A stretch of DNA of 64,000 nucleotides from Nostoc carneum NIES-2107 (GTDB taxonomy: Bacteria > Cyanobacteriota > Cyanobacteriia > Cyanobacteriales > Nostocaceae). Of this stretch, positions 44,061 through 52,371 are shown piece by piece. The notes under the pieces are model-generated. The model was not told the DNA's origin. It searched no databases and saw only the letters and a list, made by a program, of their open reading frames with translations. Numbering within the stretch: position 1 is the first letter of the stretch; each line of letters starts with the position of its first letter. Location: the NCBI GenBank assembly GCA_002368155.1, contig AP018180.1, positions 310,001 through 374,000 of the forward strand. Direction: 5' to 3'. The position numbers were made by a program, and so were the translations under genes.

Positions 44061-44687
44061 GAATGTTCATCATCATCTCTTGCAAAAGGTACTTTTACCA
44101 AATCTGAGGAGACGGTAAAAGTTAAAGGGATGGGCATGGGGCATGGGGCATTGGGCATTGAACATGAGTAATGGAAGTCAGCATTTGTTTTTCTTCCTCA
44201 TCCCCCTCTGCTTCCTCTGCTCCCCTGCTCCCATGCTCCCCAGTCCCCCACCCCCAACAAAAGCAAAAGTTAATTAATTGTTATAGAACATTATTTATAC
44301 TTATCATTGATTTATTTTAAGAATTATGAGAAACCTATTTCTTTCTACAGAGACATTTATTAAGTCAACCAATAAGCGTTATTCCAAAATATGAGAGCTT
44401 TACACTCATGGGAAAGTCATTGAAAATTACGACTGCAAGAGTATGAGATTTTTATCATAAATGTTACAATTATTAATCATGAGAAAAACCAAAAAATGTT
44501 CTACTCAATACCTTTTATCTAACTCTAGATACTTGTGCAACTGGGTCAATAACTGTAACGTCTAGAGCAGTTAAGAACCTAAATAGATTAATATGAGCAG
44601 CCGAATTTTTCGGACAGTGACATTGCCAACCACAGTGTGGGTTCCCATTCAAACTGGTTAGCACCCTGGCAAAGCATCTATCACTAA
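44061..44687. other. Gap between carB and sigD
   Basis: GGGCATG/GGGCATT heptamers lie at 44133-44160 and a CTGCTCCC-rich tract at 44205-44245. From 44270 the DNA is AT-rich and should contain the sigD promoter and a long leader. No gene is evident. Confidence 0.5.
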
Positions 44688-45686
44688 ATGACCATACCGT
44701 CAAATCCAACATTACCAATGAGTAGCGCCATGAAGACCGCTCAGACAGCCACGGACCTCGTGCGGACTTACCTGCGTGAGATTGGCCGTGTGCCACTCTT
44801 AACCCACGAGGAAGAGATTTTTTATGGCAAACAGGTGCAGCGTTCAACTGCTTTGCATGAAATAAGGGATGAGCTAGTCACCCAGTTAGGTCGTCAACCA
44901 ACTTTAGAAGAGTGGGCCAAAGCAACAAATCTAGAATTGGCAGAGTTGAACGAAGTGATCGCCGACGGCGAATATGCTAAACGCAAGATGGTAGAAGCTA
45001 ACTTGCGATTAGTTGTATCTGTTGCCAAGAAATATATTAAGCGCAATGTCGATCTACTAGATTTAATTCAAGAAGGTAGCATCGGTATGCAACGGGGTGT
45101 AGAAAAGTTTGACCCCACGAAAGGTTATAGATTTTCTACCTATGCCTATTGGTGGATACGTCAAGCCATCACCAGAGCGATCGCCGAAAAAGCTCGTACT
45201 ATTCGGTTGCCAATCCATATTACAGAGAAACTGAATAAAATTAAAAAAGCACAAAGGCAATTATCCCAAAGGCTGGGACGCGCTCCTTCTGCATCTGAGT
45301 TAGCTAAAGAATTGGAATTGACACCTAAACAGGTGCGGGAGTACCTGGAAAAGGCCCGTCTACCTTTATCCCTGGATTTGCGTTTGGGTGATAATTACGA
45401 TACTGAACTGGGAGAAATGTTGGAAGATCCTGGTGCTTCTCCAGAAGATTTTGTCATGCAATCTTCGTTGTCTAATGACTTAGAGCGCTTGATGGGGGAT
45501 CTTACTCCACAGCAAAAGGAAGTAATCACCCTGCGCTTTGGGTTAATGGATGGTCAAGCTCTAACTTTAGCCAGAATCGGTGAAATCCTCAACATTAGTC
45601 GTGAACGAGTACGACAAATTGAGCGGGAAGCACTCACTAAACTACGTAAGTCTAAAGCCAACATGGATGAATATTTGGCCAGCTAG
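44688..45686 (+). CDS. sigD: Group 2 sigma factor, SigD-like
   Basis: This 332-residue non-essential sigma-70 factor has region 1.2 ([22 protein letters not shown]), region 2 with [30 protein letters not shown] and [20 protein letters not shown], and region 4 with [29 protein letters not shown]. Group 2 factors in cyanobacteria adjust transcription to light and nutrient changes. The symbol rests on its similarity to SigD and on the dps-carB-sigD order known in Nostoc; another group 2 name is possible. Start at ATG 44688; a second Met at residue 11 could also serve. Confidence 0.85.
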   Translation: MTIPSNPTLPMSSAMKTAQTATDLVRTYLREIGRVPLLTHEEEIFYGKQVQRSTALHEIRDELVTQLGRQPTLEEWAKATNLELAELNEVIADGEYAKRKMVEANLRLVVSVAKKYIKRNVDLLDLIQEGSIGMQRGVEKFDPTKGYRFSTYAYWWIRQAITRAIAEKARTIRLPIHITEKLNKIKKAQRQLSQRLGRAPSASELAKELELTPKQVREYLEKARLPLSLDLRLGDNYDTELGEMLEDPGASPEDFVMQSSLSNDLERLMGDLTPQQKEVITLRFGLMDGQALTLARIGEILNISRERVRQIEREALTKLRKSKANMDEYLAS

Positions 45687-46022
45687 TCATTTGTCTTTTG
45701 TCCTTTCTGACAAAGTTCTGAGTACCTCAAGTAGGTACTCAGGCTTTGTGCTTTGTTATGAGCTATTTACAAAGGACGAAAGACAATTGATTAGAAATCA
45801 AGGCGGTGCAAGCCACTGGCTTTGGAAATTAGCAGTGTCATCAATATGAGGTGAGAAAACACGCCGGGTTTGGTACGGTTACACCCACTCACTAATCAAA
45901 TTGCACTTGTTACATTAATTGACAGGAACAGCAAAGTACTAGCTGAGGTCAATACGAGATAAGCACTTATTTTTAAACTTTATAAAAACCGTAGCTAGTA
46001 GTATTAATCAAGGAGATACAAC
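45687..46022. other. Gap between sigD and the DUF760 gene
   Basis: It starts with decayed TTTGTC heptamers, then the sigD terminator at 45718-45742. From 45840 on it should hold the promoter of the next gene. Nothing else was seen. Confidence 0.5.
45718..45742 (+). terminator. Intrinsic terminator of sigD
   Basis: A perfect 10-bp stem, CTGAGTACCT/AGGTACTCAG, closes the loop CAAGT and is followed by GCTTTGTGCTTTGTT. It lies 31 bp after the sigD stop. Confidence 0.75.
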
Positions 46023-46367
46023 GTGAGTAACCCATCTAATCGAGTTTCAGAATTTTTTGACAGTGAATCAGAAACTACCGATGTACTCTGGCAATATGTT
46101 AAATCCTTGAGTCCAGAGACAGTTTCTCAGTTATCCAAACCCAGTTCTCCGGAAGTTCTGCAAGTAATGGAACGCAATATTATTGGTCTTTTGGGTAATC
46201 TACCTTCAGAACACTTTGACGTTAGCATTACTACTAGCCGCGAAAGTTTAGGACGGCTTCTCGCCTCTGCCATGATTAGCGGTTATTTCCTACGTAACGC
46301 TGAACAAAGATTGAACTTTGAAATGGTTCTTCAAGGTACTGAAACCAACAATAACGAAATTGAATAA
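46023..46367 (+). CDS. DUF760 family protein
   Basis: This 114-residue protein starts at GTG 46023 with AAGGAGAT seven bases upstream. It contains the DUF760 core LWQYVKSLSPETVSQLSKPSSPEVLQVMERNIIGLLGNLP and SRESLGRLLASAMISGYFLRNAEQRLNFE. The family occurs in cyanobacteria and plant plastids; plastid members have been linked to regulated protein turnover, but no cyanobacterial function is fixed. It is a single gene between sigD and mutT. Confidence 0.85.
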   Translation: MSNPSNRVSEFFDSESETTDVLWQYVKSLSPETVSQLSKPSSPEVLQVMERNIIGLLGNLPSEHFDVSITTSRESLGRLLASAMISGYFLRNAEQRLNFEMVLQGTETNNNEIE

Positions 46368-46690
46368 TAATGTTGTTGGGTTTATCTCAAGGCTCATTTA
46401 AGCCCACATCAGCAAAAAACATTACTCTGCGAAATCTAGATAGTATGCTGATAAATCACCCCTTATGCATAGATTTAAATAATAGCTATGATTAGGGGTA
46501 GCATACATATAATCAGAAATTTAAATAATCAGAATAGCTAGTTAGAGCTAGGCAAATAAATTCAAAACGTTGTGAATGCATAATACAATATAAACTCGGC
46601 AAACATTTAAAAACACTTGCCGAGTTATACGTTTGCTTATTAATTTTAAATTCTGCCTTTTTTTGCTAGTTTATTCTGTACCCATCAACC
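46368..46690. other. Gap between the DUF760 gene and mutT
   Basis: AT-rich, with one strong hairpin at 46593-46626. No gene or repeat array was recognised. Confidence 0.5.
46593..46626 (+). terminator. Hairpin after the DUF760 gene
   Basis: AACTCGGCAA (46593-46602) pairs perfectly with TTGCCGAGTT (46617-46626). It is 226 bp after the DUF760 stop and 65 bp before mutT, and is not followed by a clean T-run. An alternative pairing GCAAAC/GTTTGC overlaps it, so it could instead be part of the mutT leader. Confidence 0.45.
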
Positions 46691-47116
46691 ATGAGTGAAA
46701 CTATTTCTCTCCTTCCCCATAAAATTATTGGTGTGGCCGTAATTTGGAATGACCAAGAACAAATATTAATTGATCGTCGCCGTGCGGGAGGAGCAATGGG
46801 TGGTTTGTGGGAATTTCCTGGCGGCAAAATTGAGCCTGGTGAAACCGTTGAAGAGTGCATTAAACGCGAAATTTACGAAGAACTGGCAATAGAAATTGCA
46901 GTAGGAGAACATCTCATTACTATTGACCACACCTATACAGAGTTGCGCGTTACCCTAACTGTGCATCACTGTCGCCATCTAGCAGGTGTGCCGCAAGCCA
47001 TAGAATGCGATGAAATCCGCTGGGTGAATTTAGCAGATTTAGAACAGTTTGCCTTTCCCAAAGCAAATGTGCAAATTATCGCTGCACTGAAGGCGCGATT
47101 GGGGACTGGGGATTAG
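46691..47116 (+). CDS. mutT: 8-oxo-dGTP diphosphatase MutT-type Nudix protein
   Basis: This 141-residue protein removes oxidised dGTP before it enters DNA. The order GVAVIWNDQEQILIDRRRAGGAMGGLWEFPGGKIEPGETVEECIKREIYEEL, including the full Nudix box, and the pattern YTELRVTLTVHHCR are those of MutT rather than a general Nudix protein. The last residues ARLGTGD are read from the start of a GGGACTG heptamer array, so the C-terminus has probably been re-made by the repeat. Confidence 0.85.
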   Translation: MSETISLLPHKIIGVAVIWNDQEQILIDRRRAGGAMGGLWEFPGGKIEPGETVEECIKREIYEELAIEIAVGEHLITIDHTYTELRVTLTVHHCRHLAGVPQAIECDEIRWVNLADLEQFAFPKANVQIIAALKARLGTGD

Positions 47117-47235
47117 GGACTGGGGACTGGGAAAAAGCAGGGGGGCAGGGGGCAGGGAGCAGGGGGGAAAATAAAAAACACCAATTACCAATTACCAATT
47201 ACCAATTACCAATGCCCAATGCCCAATGCCCCATT
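47097..47235. repeat. Heptamer arrays at the mutT 3' end
   Basis: GGGGACT-type units overlap the mutT stop (47098-47130), a GGGGGCAGGG tract follows, then ACCAATT and GCCCAAT units to 47235. Confidence 0.85.
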
Positions 47236-47331
47236 CCCATTACAAGTAACAATGTATGAACTGCATTAGGTTACGACCCGCAATTTTTTAAAATAAACCC
47301 AGAAACTTTGATAAAAGGTGTTAGCAGACAA

Positions 47332-47796
47332 ATGCCTAAAACCGTTGCCGACGTGATGAGCCGTGATCCGGTGGTTGTCCGATCTGAAACTCCACTGAAA
47401 GAAGCCATACAAATTCTTGCAGAACGACGCATCAGCGGATTACCTGTAGTGGATGATGTTGGTAAATTGGTGGGCATTATCTCAGAAACAGATTTGATGT
47501 GGCAAGAAACAGGTGTGACTCCTCCGGCTTACATCATGTTTCTCGATAGTGTCATCTATTTACAAAATCCCGCCGATTATGACCGTGACTTGCATAAAGC
47601 ACTAGGACAAACTGTTGGGGAAGTGATGAGCAAGAATCCGATCACTATTTCCCCTGATAAAGCTTTAAAAGAAGCAGCCAGAATTATGCACGATCGCAGT
47701 GTGCATCGGTTACCAGTTTTAGATAGCGCAGGTCAAGTTATTGGTATCCTTACCCGTGGTGATATTATCCGCGCTATGGCTGCCGAGCAAGATTAG
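47332..47796 (+). CDS. Two-CBS-domain protein
   Basis: This 154-residue soluble protein consists of one Bateman pair. The first CBS motif begins TVADVMSRDPVVVRSETPLKEAIQILAERRISGLPVVDDVGKLVGIISETDL and the second TVGEVMSKNPITISPDKALKEAARIMHDRSVHRLPVLDSAGQVIGILTRGDI. Such pairs bind adenine nucleotides and often act as energy sensors; the partner is unknown. I used ATG 47332 (MPKTVADVM); an in-frame TTG lies eight codons before it. The insertion with YIMFLDSVIYLQNP between the domains is usual in this subgroup. Confidence 0.88.
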   Translation: MPKTVADVMSRDPVVVRSETPLKEAIQILAERRISGLPVVDDVGKLVGIISETDLMWQETGVTPPAYIMFLDSVIYLQNPADYDRDLHKALGQTVGEVMSKNPITISPDKALKEAARIMHDRSVHRLPVLDSAGQVIGILTRGDIIRAMAAEQD

Positions 47797-47863
47797 TTAA
47801 TAGTTAAATGTCAACAGTCCAATGTCAAAAGTCAAAGTGATTAGTCATTTGACTTTTGATTAT

Positions 47864-47883
47864 AGACGCGATTAATTGCGTCT
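47864..47883. repeat. Near-perfect copy of the AGACGCGATTAATCGCGTCT palindrome
   Basis: The copy differs by one base (AGACGCGATTAATTGCGTCT). It lies 41 bp before the start of the HEAT-repeat protein gene. Confidence 0.8.
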
Positions 47884-47923
47884 TGGCGACGTTTGACCCT
47901 TTTTGAAAATTTAGGATAAGTAA

Positions 47924-48586
47924 ATGAGTATTACTCCTGAGTCGGTGCAGCAATTGCTCGGTTCCGAAAATTTGGGCGATCGCTTGCGAGGTGTAAATCA
48001 AATCCGCGATTTAGAACCTGCGATCGCTTTTGAATTAATTCAAACTGCGGTTAATGATAGCAATGCTCGTGTCCGTTACTCAGCAGTGAGTCAACTGGAT
48101 ACCTTCGGCACACAAGATGCAGAATTATCATTGAATATATTACGCGAACTACTGAAAGACCCAGAACCTGATGTGCAAGCAGCCGCCGCAGATTGTTTAG
48201 GTGCGCTGAAACTCACATCAGCTTTTGATGATTTGCAGCAACTTTACGATGCAACTCCTGAATGGCTAGTCAAATTTAGCATCATCGCTACTTTGGGAGA
48301 GTTAGGTGATCCGCGAGGCTTTGAACTACTCCAGCAAGCGCTCACGTCTGACAATGAGTTAATTCAAACTGCTGCGATTAGTTCCTTCGGCGAATTGGGA
48401 AATACAGATGCAGTCCCACTGTTAGCACCTTATGCCAAAAATCCTGATTGGCAAGTCCGCTACAGAGTTGTGCAAGCTATGAGTCACTTGGGTGGCGCAG
48501 ATGCCAAAGCTGTATTAGAGACTATGGCTAATGATGAAGTAGAAGCGATCGCCAATGAAGCTAAAAAAGCTTTGCAGTCAGTTTAA
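47924..48586 (+). CDS. nblB: NblB-like HEAT-repeat protein
   Basis: This 220-residue all-helical protein is built of about six HEAT/PBS-lyase-like repeats (RYSAVSQLDTFGTQDAE, VQAAAADCLGALK, IIATLGELGDPRGFELLQQAL, AISSFGELGNTDAVPLL). It resembles cyanobacterial NblB, related to phycobilin lyases but needed for phycobilisome breakdown during nutrient starvation. The location near rpaB agrees with the Nostoc gene order as I recall it. A general HEAT adaptor cannot be excluded, so the symbol is tentative. Confidence 0.72.
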   Translation: MSITPESVQQLLGSENLGDRLRGVNQIRDLEPAIAFELIQTAVNDSNARVRYSAVSQLDTFGTQDAELSLNILRELLKDPEPDVQAAAADCLGALKLTSAFDDLQQLYDATPEWLVKFSIIATLGELGDPRGFELLQQALTSDNELIQTAAISSFGELGNTDAVPLLAPYAKNPDWQVRYRVVQAMSHLGGADAKAVLETMANDEVEAIANEAKKALQSV

Positions 48587-48625
48587 TTTTGCTTAAACTT
48601 GTCTGAAGGGTGAAATAACAATCTT

Positions 48626-48655
48626 TAAGGGTACAAAATTTTTGTACCCTTATTG
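48626..48655 (+). terminator. Intrinsic terminator of the nblB-like gene
   Basis: A perfect 12-bp stem, TAAGGGTACAAA/TTTGTACCCTTA, closes the triloop ATT and is followed by TTGT. It is 40 bp after the stop codon. Confidence 0.85.
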
Positions 48656-48836
48656 TGTAGGTGCATTGCCATAAACAGCCTAATAAAAAAATTCGTAGTA
48701 ACTTCTTCAGTGATTACTACGAACACAAAGCTATAACACTTAATGAAAACCAAAATCGAAAGTATTTTTACATATTTTTATTAAAAATGATACTCCTTTT
48801 CTGTCTACAATTTAATTTTTATCTTGTAGGTAATTC

Positions 48837-49445
48837 TCAAGAACTAGCTTGAGTTTTGCGACGGCGAGACATAGCCATGACTGCACCTACAGCACCTAAG
48901 CCGAGTAATGTAGTTGGTTCAGGAACAGAGGCTACTGTCACACCTTTGAAACTGGCATTAATTGTTCCACCTGTACTGTATGTATTCTGTGCATTTGTGT
49001 CTAAAGTAGTGAAATCAATATTTCCTACTGCTTGGCTACCATCTTCAAACAATCCAGTGAAATTAAAGCTAACGTCTGTTCCTGCGAAAATCGATGTAAA
49101 TTTTGGAGAAAGAATACTAGTCAAACTCAGAAGTTTAATGCCATCTGCCGCACCAACATCTATAAATTTAGAAGGTAAACTAGTATTTAAGAAACTGTAA
49201 ATAGTGCCTGTGGAATCTCCAAGAAAATCTCCAGTTTTAACTCCTAATGCAATTGTTCCTGGATTCGGATTAAAGGTGATACCAGTCTGGCTAATACCAG
49301 CTACAGTTCCAGAACCGTCAAATGTAAACCCACCACTATAAGCTTGAGCAGAACCAGCAGAGGTTACTATTCCAGCAATAGCTAAAGGAAGTACAGCAGT
49401 AGCAGCTAAGGCAGAGTTGATGACTTTAGATTTAATAGCAAACAT
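48837..49445 (-). CDS. PEP-CTERM sorting-domain protein
   Basis: This 202-residue exported protein has an N-terminal signal peptide (residues 1-35, ending AGSAQA) and a C-terminal sorting tag: VPEPTTLLGLGAVGAVMAMSRRRK, with the PEP motif, one hydrophobic helix and a basic end. This tag directs processing by an exosortase and surface or exopolymer placement. The middle (36-170) is Gly/Ser/Thr-rich beta sequence without a known domain. It is convergent with the nblB-like gene. Confidence 0.9.
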   Translation of the reverse strand: MFAIKSKVINSALAATAVLPLAIAGIVTSAGSAQAYSGGFTFDGSGTVAGISQTGITFNPNPGTIALGVKTGDFLGDSTGTIYSFLNTSLPSKFIDVGAADGIKLLSLTSILSPKFTSIFAGTDVSFNFTGLFEDGSQAVGNIDFTTLDTNAQNTYSTGGTINASFKGVTVASVPEPTTLLGLGAVGAVMAMSRRRKTQASS

Positions 49446-50181
49446 TGTAATTTAAGGCTCCTGTCAAAAGAAATTAGTTTATTAATTAGATGCAATTCTA
49501 AAACTAGTTATGAAGGCGAGAAACCATCAATAAAAGAGGATTAATGCATCCTATCTTTGTTATCTAGATTAGAATTATTTTCTTAATGAATTAGGTAGAA
49601 CAATGACCCTGTTGGTTTTTAGCGAGTGATTTATTTATCACTCTTACAGAATTACATAGCTGTTCAATAATACGCAAGAGCTACCTATTTATCTTGATAT
49701 AAACTTTATTGATTACATAGTGGCATTTACTAGATACGTCATTTGGTAGTCTCTAAAATTACGTAATTTTCCTGGATTAGCAAATGTTTGGCTTCAGTAT
49801 GTGTAACAAAATGCTAGTTTTCATTTTTAAAGATTTCTATACAAATTCTGTGGATGATACGCACTTAAATAACTCAGTAATAATTGTGTTTTCCAGATGA
49901 ACTGTTTATGTGTTTTATATAAGCTGAGTGCAAAAAACTTATAAACTATAAATGAAGAATTTGTGATGGCTAAAAAATAGCGACACAGGACTAGGGGCAC
50001 GGCATCCACAATTTTTTGACATATCAAATATCTTATGAGTGCCGTGCCCCTACAAAGAATTTATTTGTCGCAAAAATTATTTGAATTGGTATTATTCACC
50101 GAATTCTTATCGCCAATAAAATAGGGTAGACAATGAATGCCCACCCTAGGAAATTCTTATTTGCTTAATCTACAGGAAATC
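49446..50181. other. Long gap upstream of the PEP-CTERM gene
   Basis: The first 300 bp (to about 49750) are AT-rich and must include the PEP-CTERM promoter. The segment 49966-50095 is a dispersed repeat. A 66-codon frame on the minus strand (49827-50027) runs into the repeat and is not believable as a gene. Confidence 0.5.
49966..50095. mobile_element. Dispersed repeat with GCGACA/TGTCGC ends (second copy)
   Basis: The left end CTAAAAAATAGCGACA and right end TGTCGCAAAAATTATTTGAA are imperfect inverted repeats. Inside, TAGGGGCACGGC (49992 onward) is inverted as GCCGTGCCCCTA (50041 onward). It matches the 31736-31832 copy at both ends, but the interior differs in length and sequence. Confidence 0.6.
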
Positions 50182-50700
50182 CTAGCTGCCAAAGACTTGC
50201 GGCCAAGTGTTCAATATAAAAACTACCACTGCAGCGATCGCTAATATTCCTTGCAGTAAATTTCCCACGACTGTACCAACGACAATCCCGATACCAGCCT
50301 TGATTGCTACTCCTAGTTGACGTTGGTAAAGGTATTCACCAATAATTGCGCCCAACAATGGCCCCATTAAAATACCTAATAGTGGCCCGCCAAAGGGTAA
50401 AGCTGGCAATAATCCGAAGAATCCTAAAACTAACCCAACAAATGCGCCTATTTGTCCCCACTTACTAGCGCCAGCTTGTTTTGCGCCTATATAGCCTGCT
50501 AAAAAATCTACGCCAATACTCAAAAGCAAGACAATAACCGTGACAATTAGCGGTATTTTAATTGCTGCAAAGGAACTGCTGACAACTCCCCAGATAATAA
50601 TTGCAATTAATATTAAACTGGTTCCAGGGATGGCAGGAACTACAGCGCCAATAACACCCACAACCATCACTGCAATCAGTAACCAATAGATAATTTGCAT
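50182..50700 (-). CDS. DUF456 family membrane protein
   Basis: This 172-residue protein is almost wholly hydrophobic with five or so helices. It matches DUF456: GVIGAVVPAIPGTSLILIAIIIWG at the start, DFLAGYIGAKQAGASKWGQIGAFVGLVLGFFGLLPALPFGGPLLGILMGPLLGAIIGEYL in the centre, rich in Gly. Function unknown. The start lies 6 bp from the end of the upstream CCB gene on the same strand, so both are cotranscribed. Confidence 0.85.
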   Translation of the reverse strand: MQIIYWLLIAVMVVGVIGAVVPAIPGTSLILIAIIIWGVVSSSFAAIKIPLIVTVIVLLLSIGVDFLAGYIGAKQAGASKWGQIGAFVGLVLGFFGLLPALPFGGPLLGILMGPLLGAIIGEYLYQRQLGVAIKAGIGIVVGTVVGNLLQGILAIAAVVVFILNTWPQVFGS

Positions 50701-50706
50701 AAAGTT

Positions 50707-51369
50707 TTAATTTTCTGACTCAACTTGCAAATAGGAACTGAGAGTAACAGCTAATTTATCAGCAATTCCAGATATCCAATTTTCATCTTGTTTGGTGTAA
50801 CTGCGAGGTGCATTTGCTCCTAAAATCAATACACCTTGATTACCAATAGGTTGACAAATTACCCCTTGAGTATTTTCAGGCAAATAATCAAATTCTATTT
50901 TGCCTGGATAGACTTTTAATGCAACTAAATAAACTGGTTTTTTTGTTTCCAATACCCTTTTTAAAATTGGGCCTGGTACAACCTCAGATTTAGGCGACAG
51001 AATACCGCGACGTAACAGAACCTTACCTTGGTAAAAAACTAAGAGCGATCGCGTGACGGTGTTAGTTAATAATAGATGGGATGCCCAAGCTAGTTCTGTT
51101 TTCACGGCTTCTGGTAAATCCGCAGCCAACACAAAACCTTCCTCCCCAATCAGTTGTACAATATCAGGCGATCGCGGTTGTACTTGCTGCCAAATTAATC
51201 CAGTTAAAATTAACACCGCACTCAGAATCACGCCCAGCACATCCCCTCGGGCTTGGGATTCTGTCAGTTCCGGTGTTAACAAGCGGTTAATTAGTAAAAG
51301 TACAGCACCTAAACAGCCAACTACTATGGGTAGACGGCGTAAAACTAGATTGGGATCGGGTTTATTCAT
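50707..51369 (-). CDS. Cofactor assembly of complex C subunit B (CCB2/CCB4 family)
   Basis: This 220-residue protein has two N-terminal membrane helices (about 10-28 and 42-60) and a soluble domain reading EEGFVLAADLPEAVKTELAWASHLLLTNTVTRSLLVFYQGKVLLRRG. This matches the family needed to attach heme ci to cytochrome b6 in the photosynthetic b6f complex. Whether it is nearer CCB2 or CCB4 cannot be said by eye. It precedes a DUF456 gene by 6 bp and follows rpaB by about 100 bp. Confidence 0.78.
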   Translation of the reverse strand: MNKPDPNLVLRRLPIVVGCLGAVLLLINRLLTPELTESQARGDVLGVILSAVLILTGLIWQQVQPRSPDIVQLIGEEGFVLAADLPEAVKTELAWASHLLLTNTVTRSLLVFYQGKVLLRRGILSPKSEVVPGPILKRVLETKKPVYLVALKVYPGKIEFDYLPENTQGVICQPIGNQGVLILGANAPRSYTKQDENWISGIADKLAVTLSSYLQVESEN

Positions 51370-51472
51370 TTGTTATTGGCTATGGGGCATTGGGCATGGG
51401 GCATTGGGCAAGAAGGCAATAGGTAAGTCTCCCTTGTCTCCCTCATCCCCCTCCTGATCTCCCTCATCTTCC

Positions 51473-52201
51473 CTATTCCTCGCCAGGTTCAATTATCCGT
51501 TGGAACAAATAACCAGTGCCGCGGGCGGTGAGAATTAATTCAGGATTGCTAGGATCGTCTTCTAATTTGGCGCGCAAACGGGAGATATGCACATCCACCA
51601 CGCGGGTATCTACATGGCGTTCTGGTGTGTAACCCCATACTTCTTGCAAAATTTCCGAACGGGAAAAAGCTTCTCCAGAGCGACTAACCAATAACTCTAG
51701 TAAGCTAAATTCCATACCAGTTAAGCGAATGCGCTCATCGCCTTTGTAAACTTGTCGCTTATTCGTATCAATTTTGATATTAGCAACGTGGATGACTCCA
51801 GAACTAGGAATTCCCGAAGCACTGGTTTTGTCTACCCGTCTGAGTACAGAGCGAATCCGGGCTTCTAGTTCCTTCGGCGAAAACGGCTTAACTACATAAT
51901 CATCAGCGCCTAACTCTAATCCGGTGATGCGATCGGCTACGTCCCCTAAGGCTGTTAGCATAATAATAGGGACATCTGACTCCTTACGTAGTTCTTGGCA
52001 AACGCCGTAGCCATCGAGTTTTGGCATCATCACATCCAAAACTACCAGGTCGGGGTCAGCTTTGCGAAAAGTTTCCAAAGCTTCTTCTCCATCACCAGCA
52101 GTCACTACATCGTAGCCAATCATGGAAAGGCGCGTTTCCAAAATCCGGCGAATGCTGGCTTCGTCGTCTACCACCAGGATTTTTTCTTTATGACTTTCCA
52201 A
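51473..52201 (-). CDS. rpaB: OmpR-family response regulator RpaB
   Basis: RpaB controls photosystem and high-light genes and is essential in several cyanobacteria. The receiver domain (KILVVDDEASIRRILE, with phospho-acceptor Asp56 in VVLDVMMP and Lys in VKPFSPKEL) is followed by a winged-helix DNA-binding domain (GMEFSLLELLVSRSGEAFSRSEIL, HVDTRVVDVHISRLRAKL). I chose the TTG at 52199-52201, giving MESHKEKILVV as in homologues, because AAGGAG is spaced well from it; the TTG at 52210 lies only two bases after that site. Divergent from radA. Confidence 0.93.
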   Translation of the reverse strand: MESHKEKILVVDDEASIRRILETRLSMIGYDVVTAGDGEEALETFRKADPDLVVLDVMMPKLDGYGVCQELRKESDVPIIMLTALGDVADRITGLELGADDYVVKPFSPKELEARIRSVLRRVDKTSASGIPSSGVIHVANIKIDTNKRQVYKGDERIRLTGMEFSLLELLVSRSGEAFSRSEILQEVWGYTPERHVDTRVVDVHISRLRAKLEDDPSNPELILTARGTGYLFQRIIEPGEE

Positions 52202-52371
52202 GTTTCTCAACGCTCCTTAACTAAAATTTTTCATGATTAATTTTTAATACCATAATATTAAGATATCATTCCATGAATTAGATGAAAAAAAGCTGTAACT
52301 ACTACTATTATTGAACTTTTCTTTTCGCCAAGAATTAAGGAAAAATTAAGATTATTTAATAAGATTTAAGA

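Noticed and set aside
44570-44690. Possible structured RNA before sigD (short palindromes such as CCGAATTTTTCGG)
   Set aside because: Stems are short and AT-rich with no consistent fold or known motif.
48661-48852. 63-codon frame between the nblB-like and PEP-CTERM genes
   Set aside because: GTG start without binding site, AT-rich codons, directly after a terminator and overlapping the PEP-CTERM gene end.
49827-50027. 66-codon minus-strand frame before the DUF456-CCB genes
   Set aside because: It begins in a dispersed repeat and has no recognisable start signal or domain.
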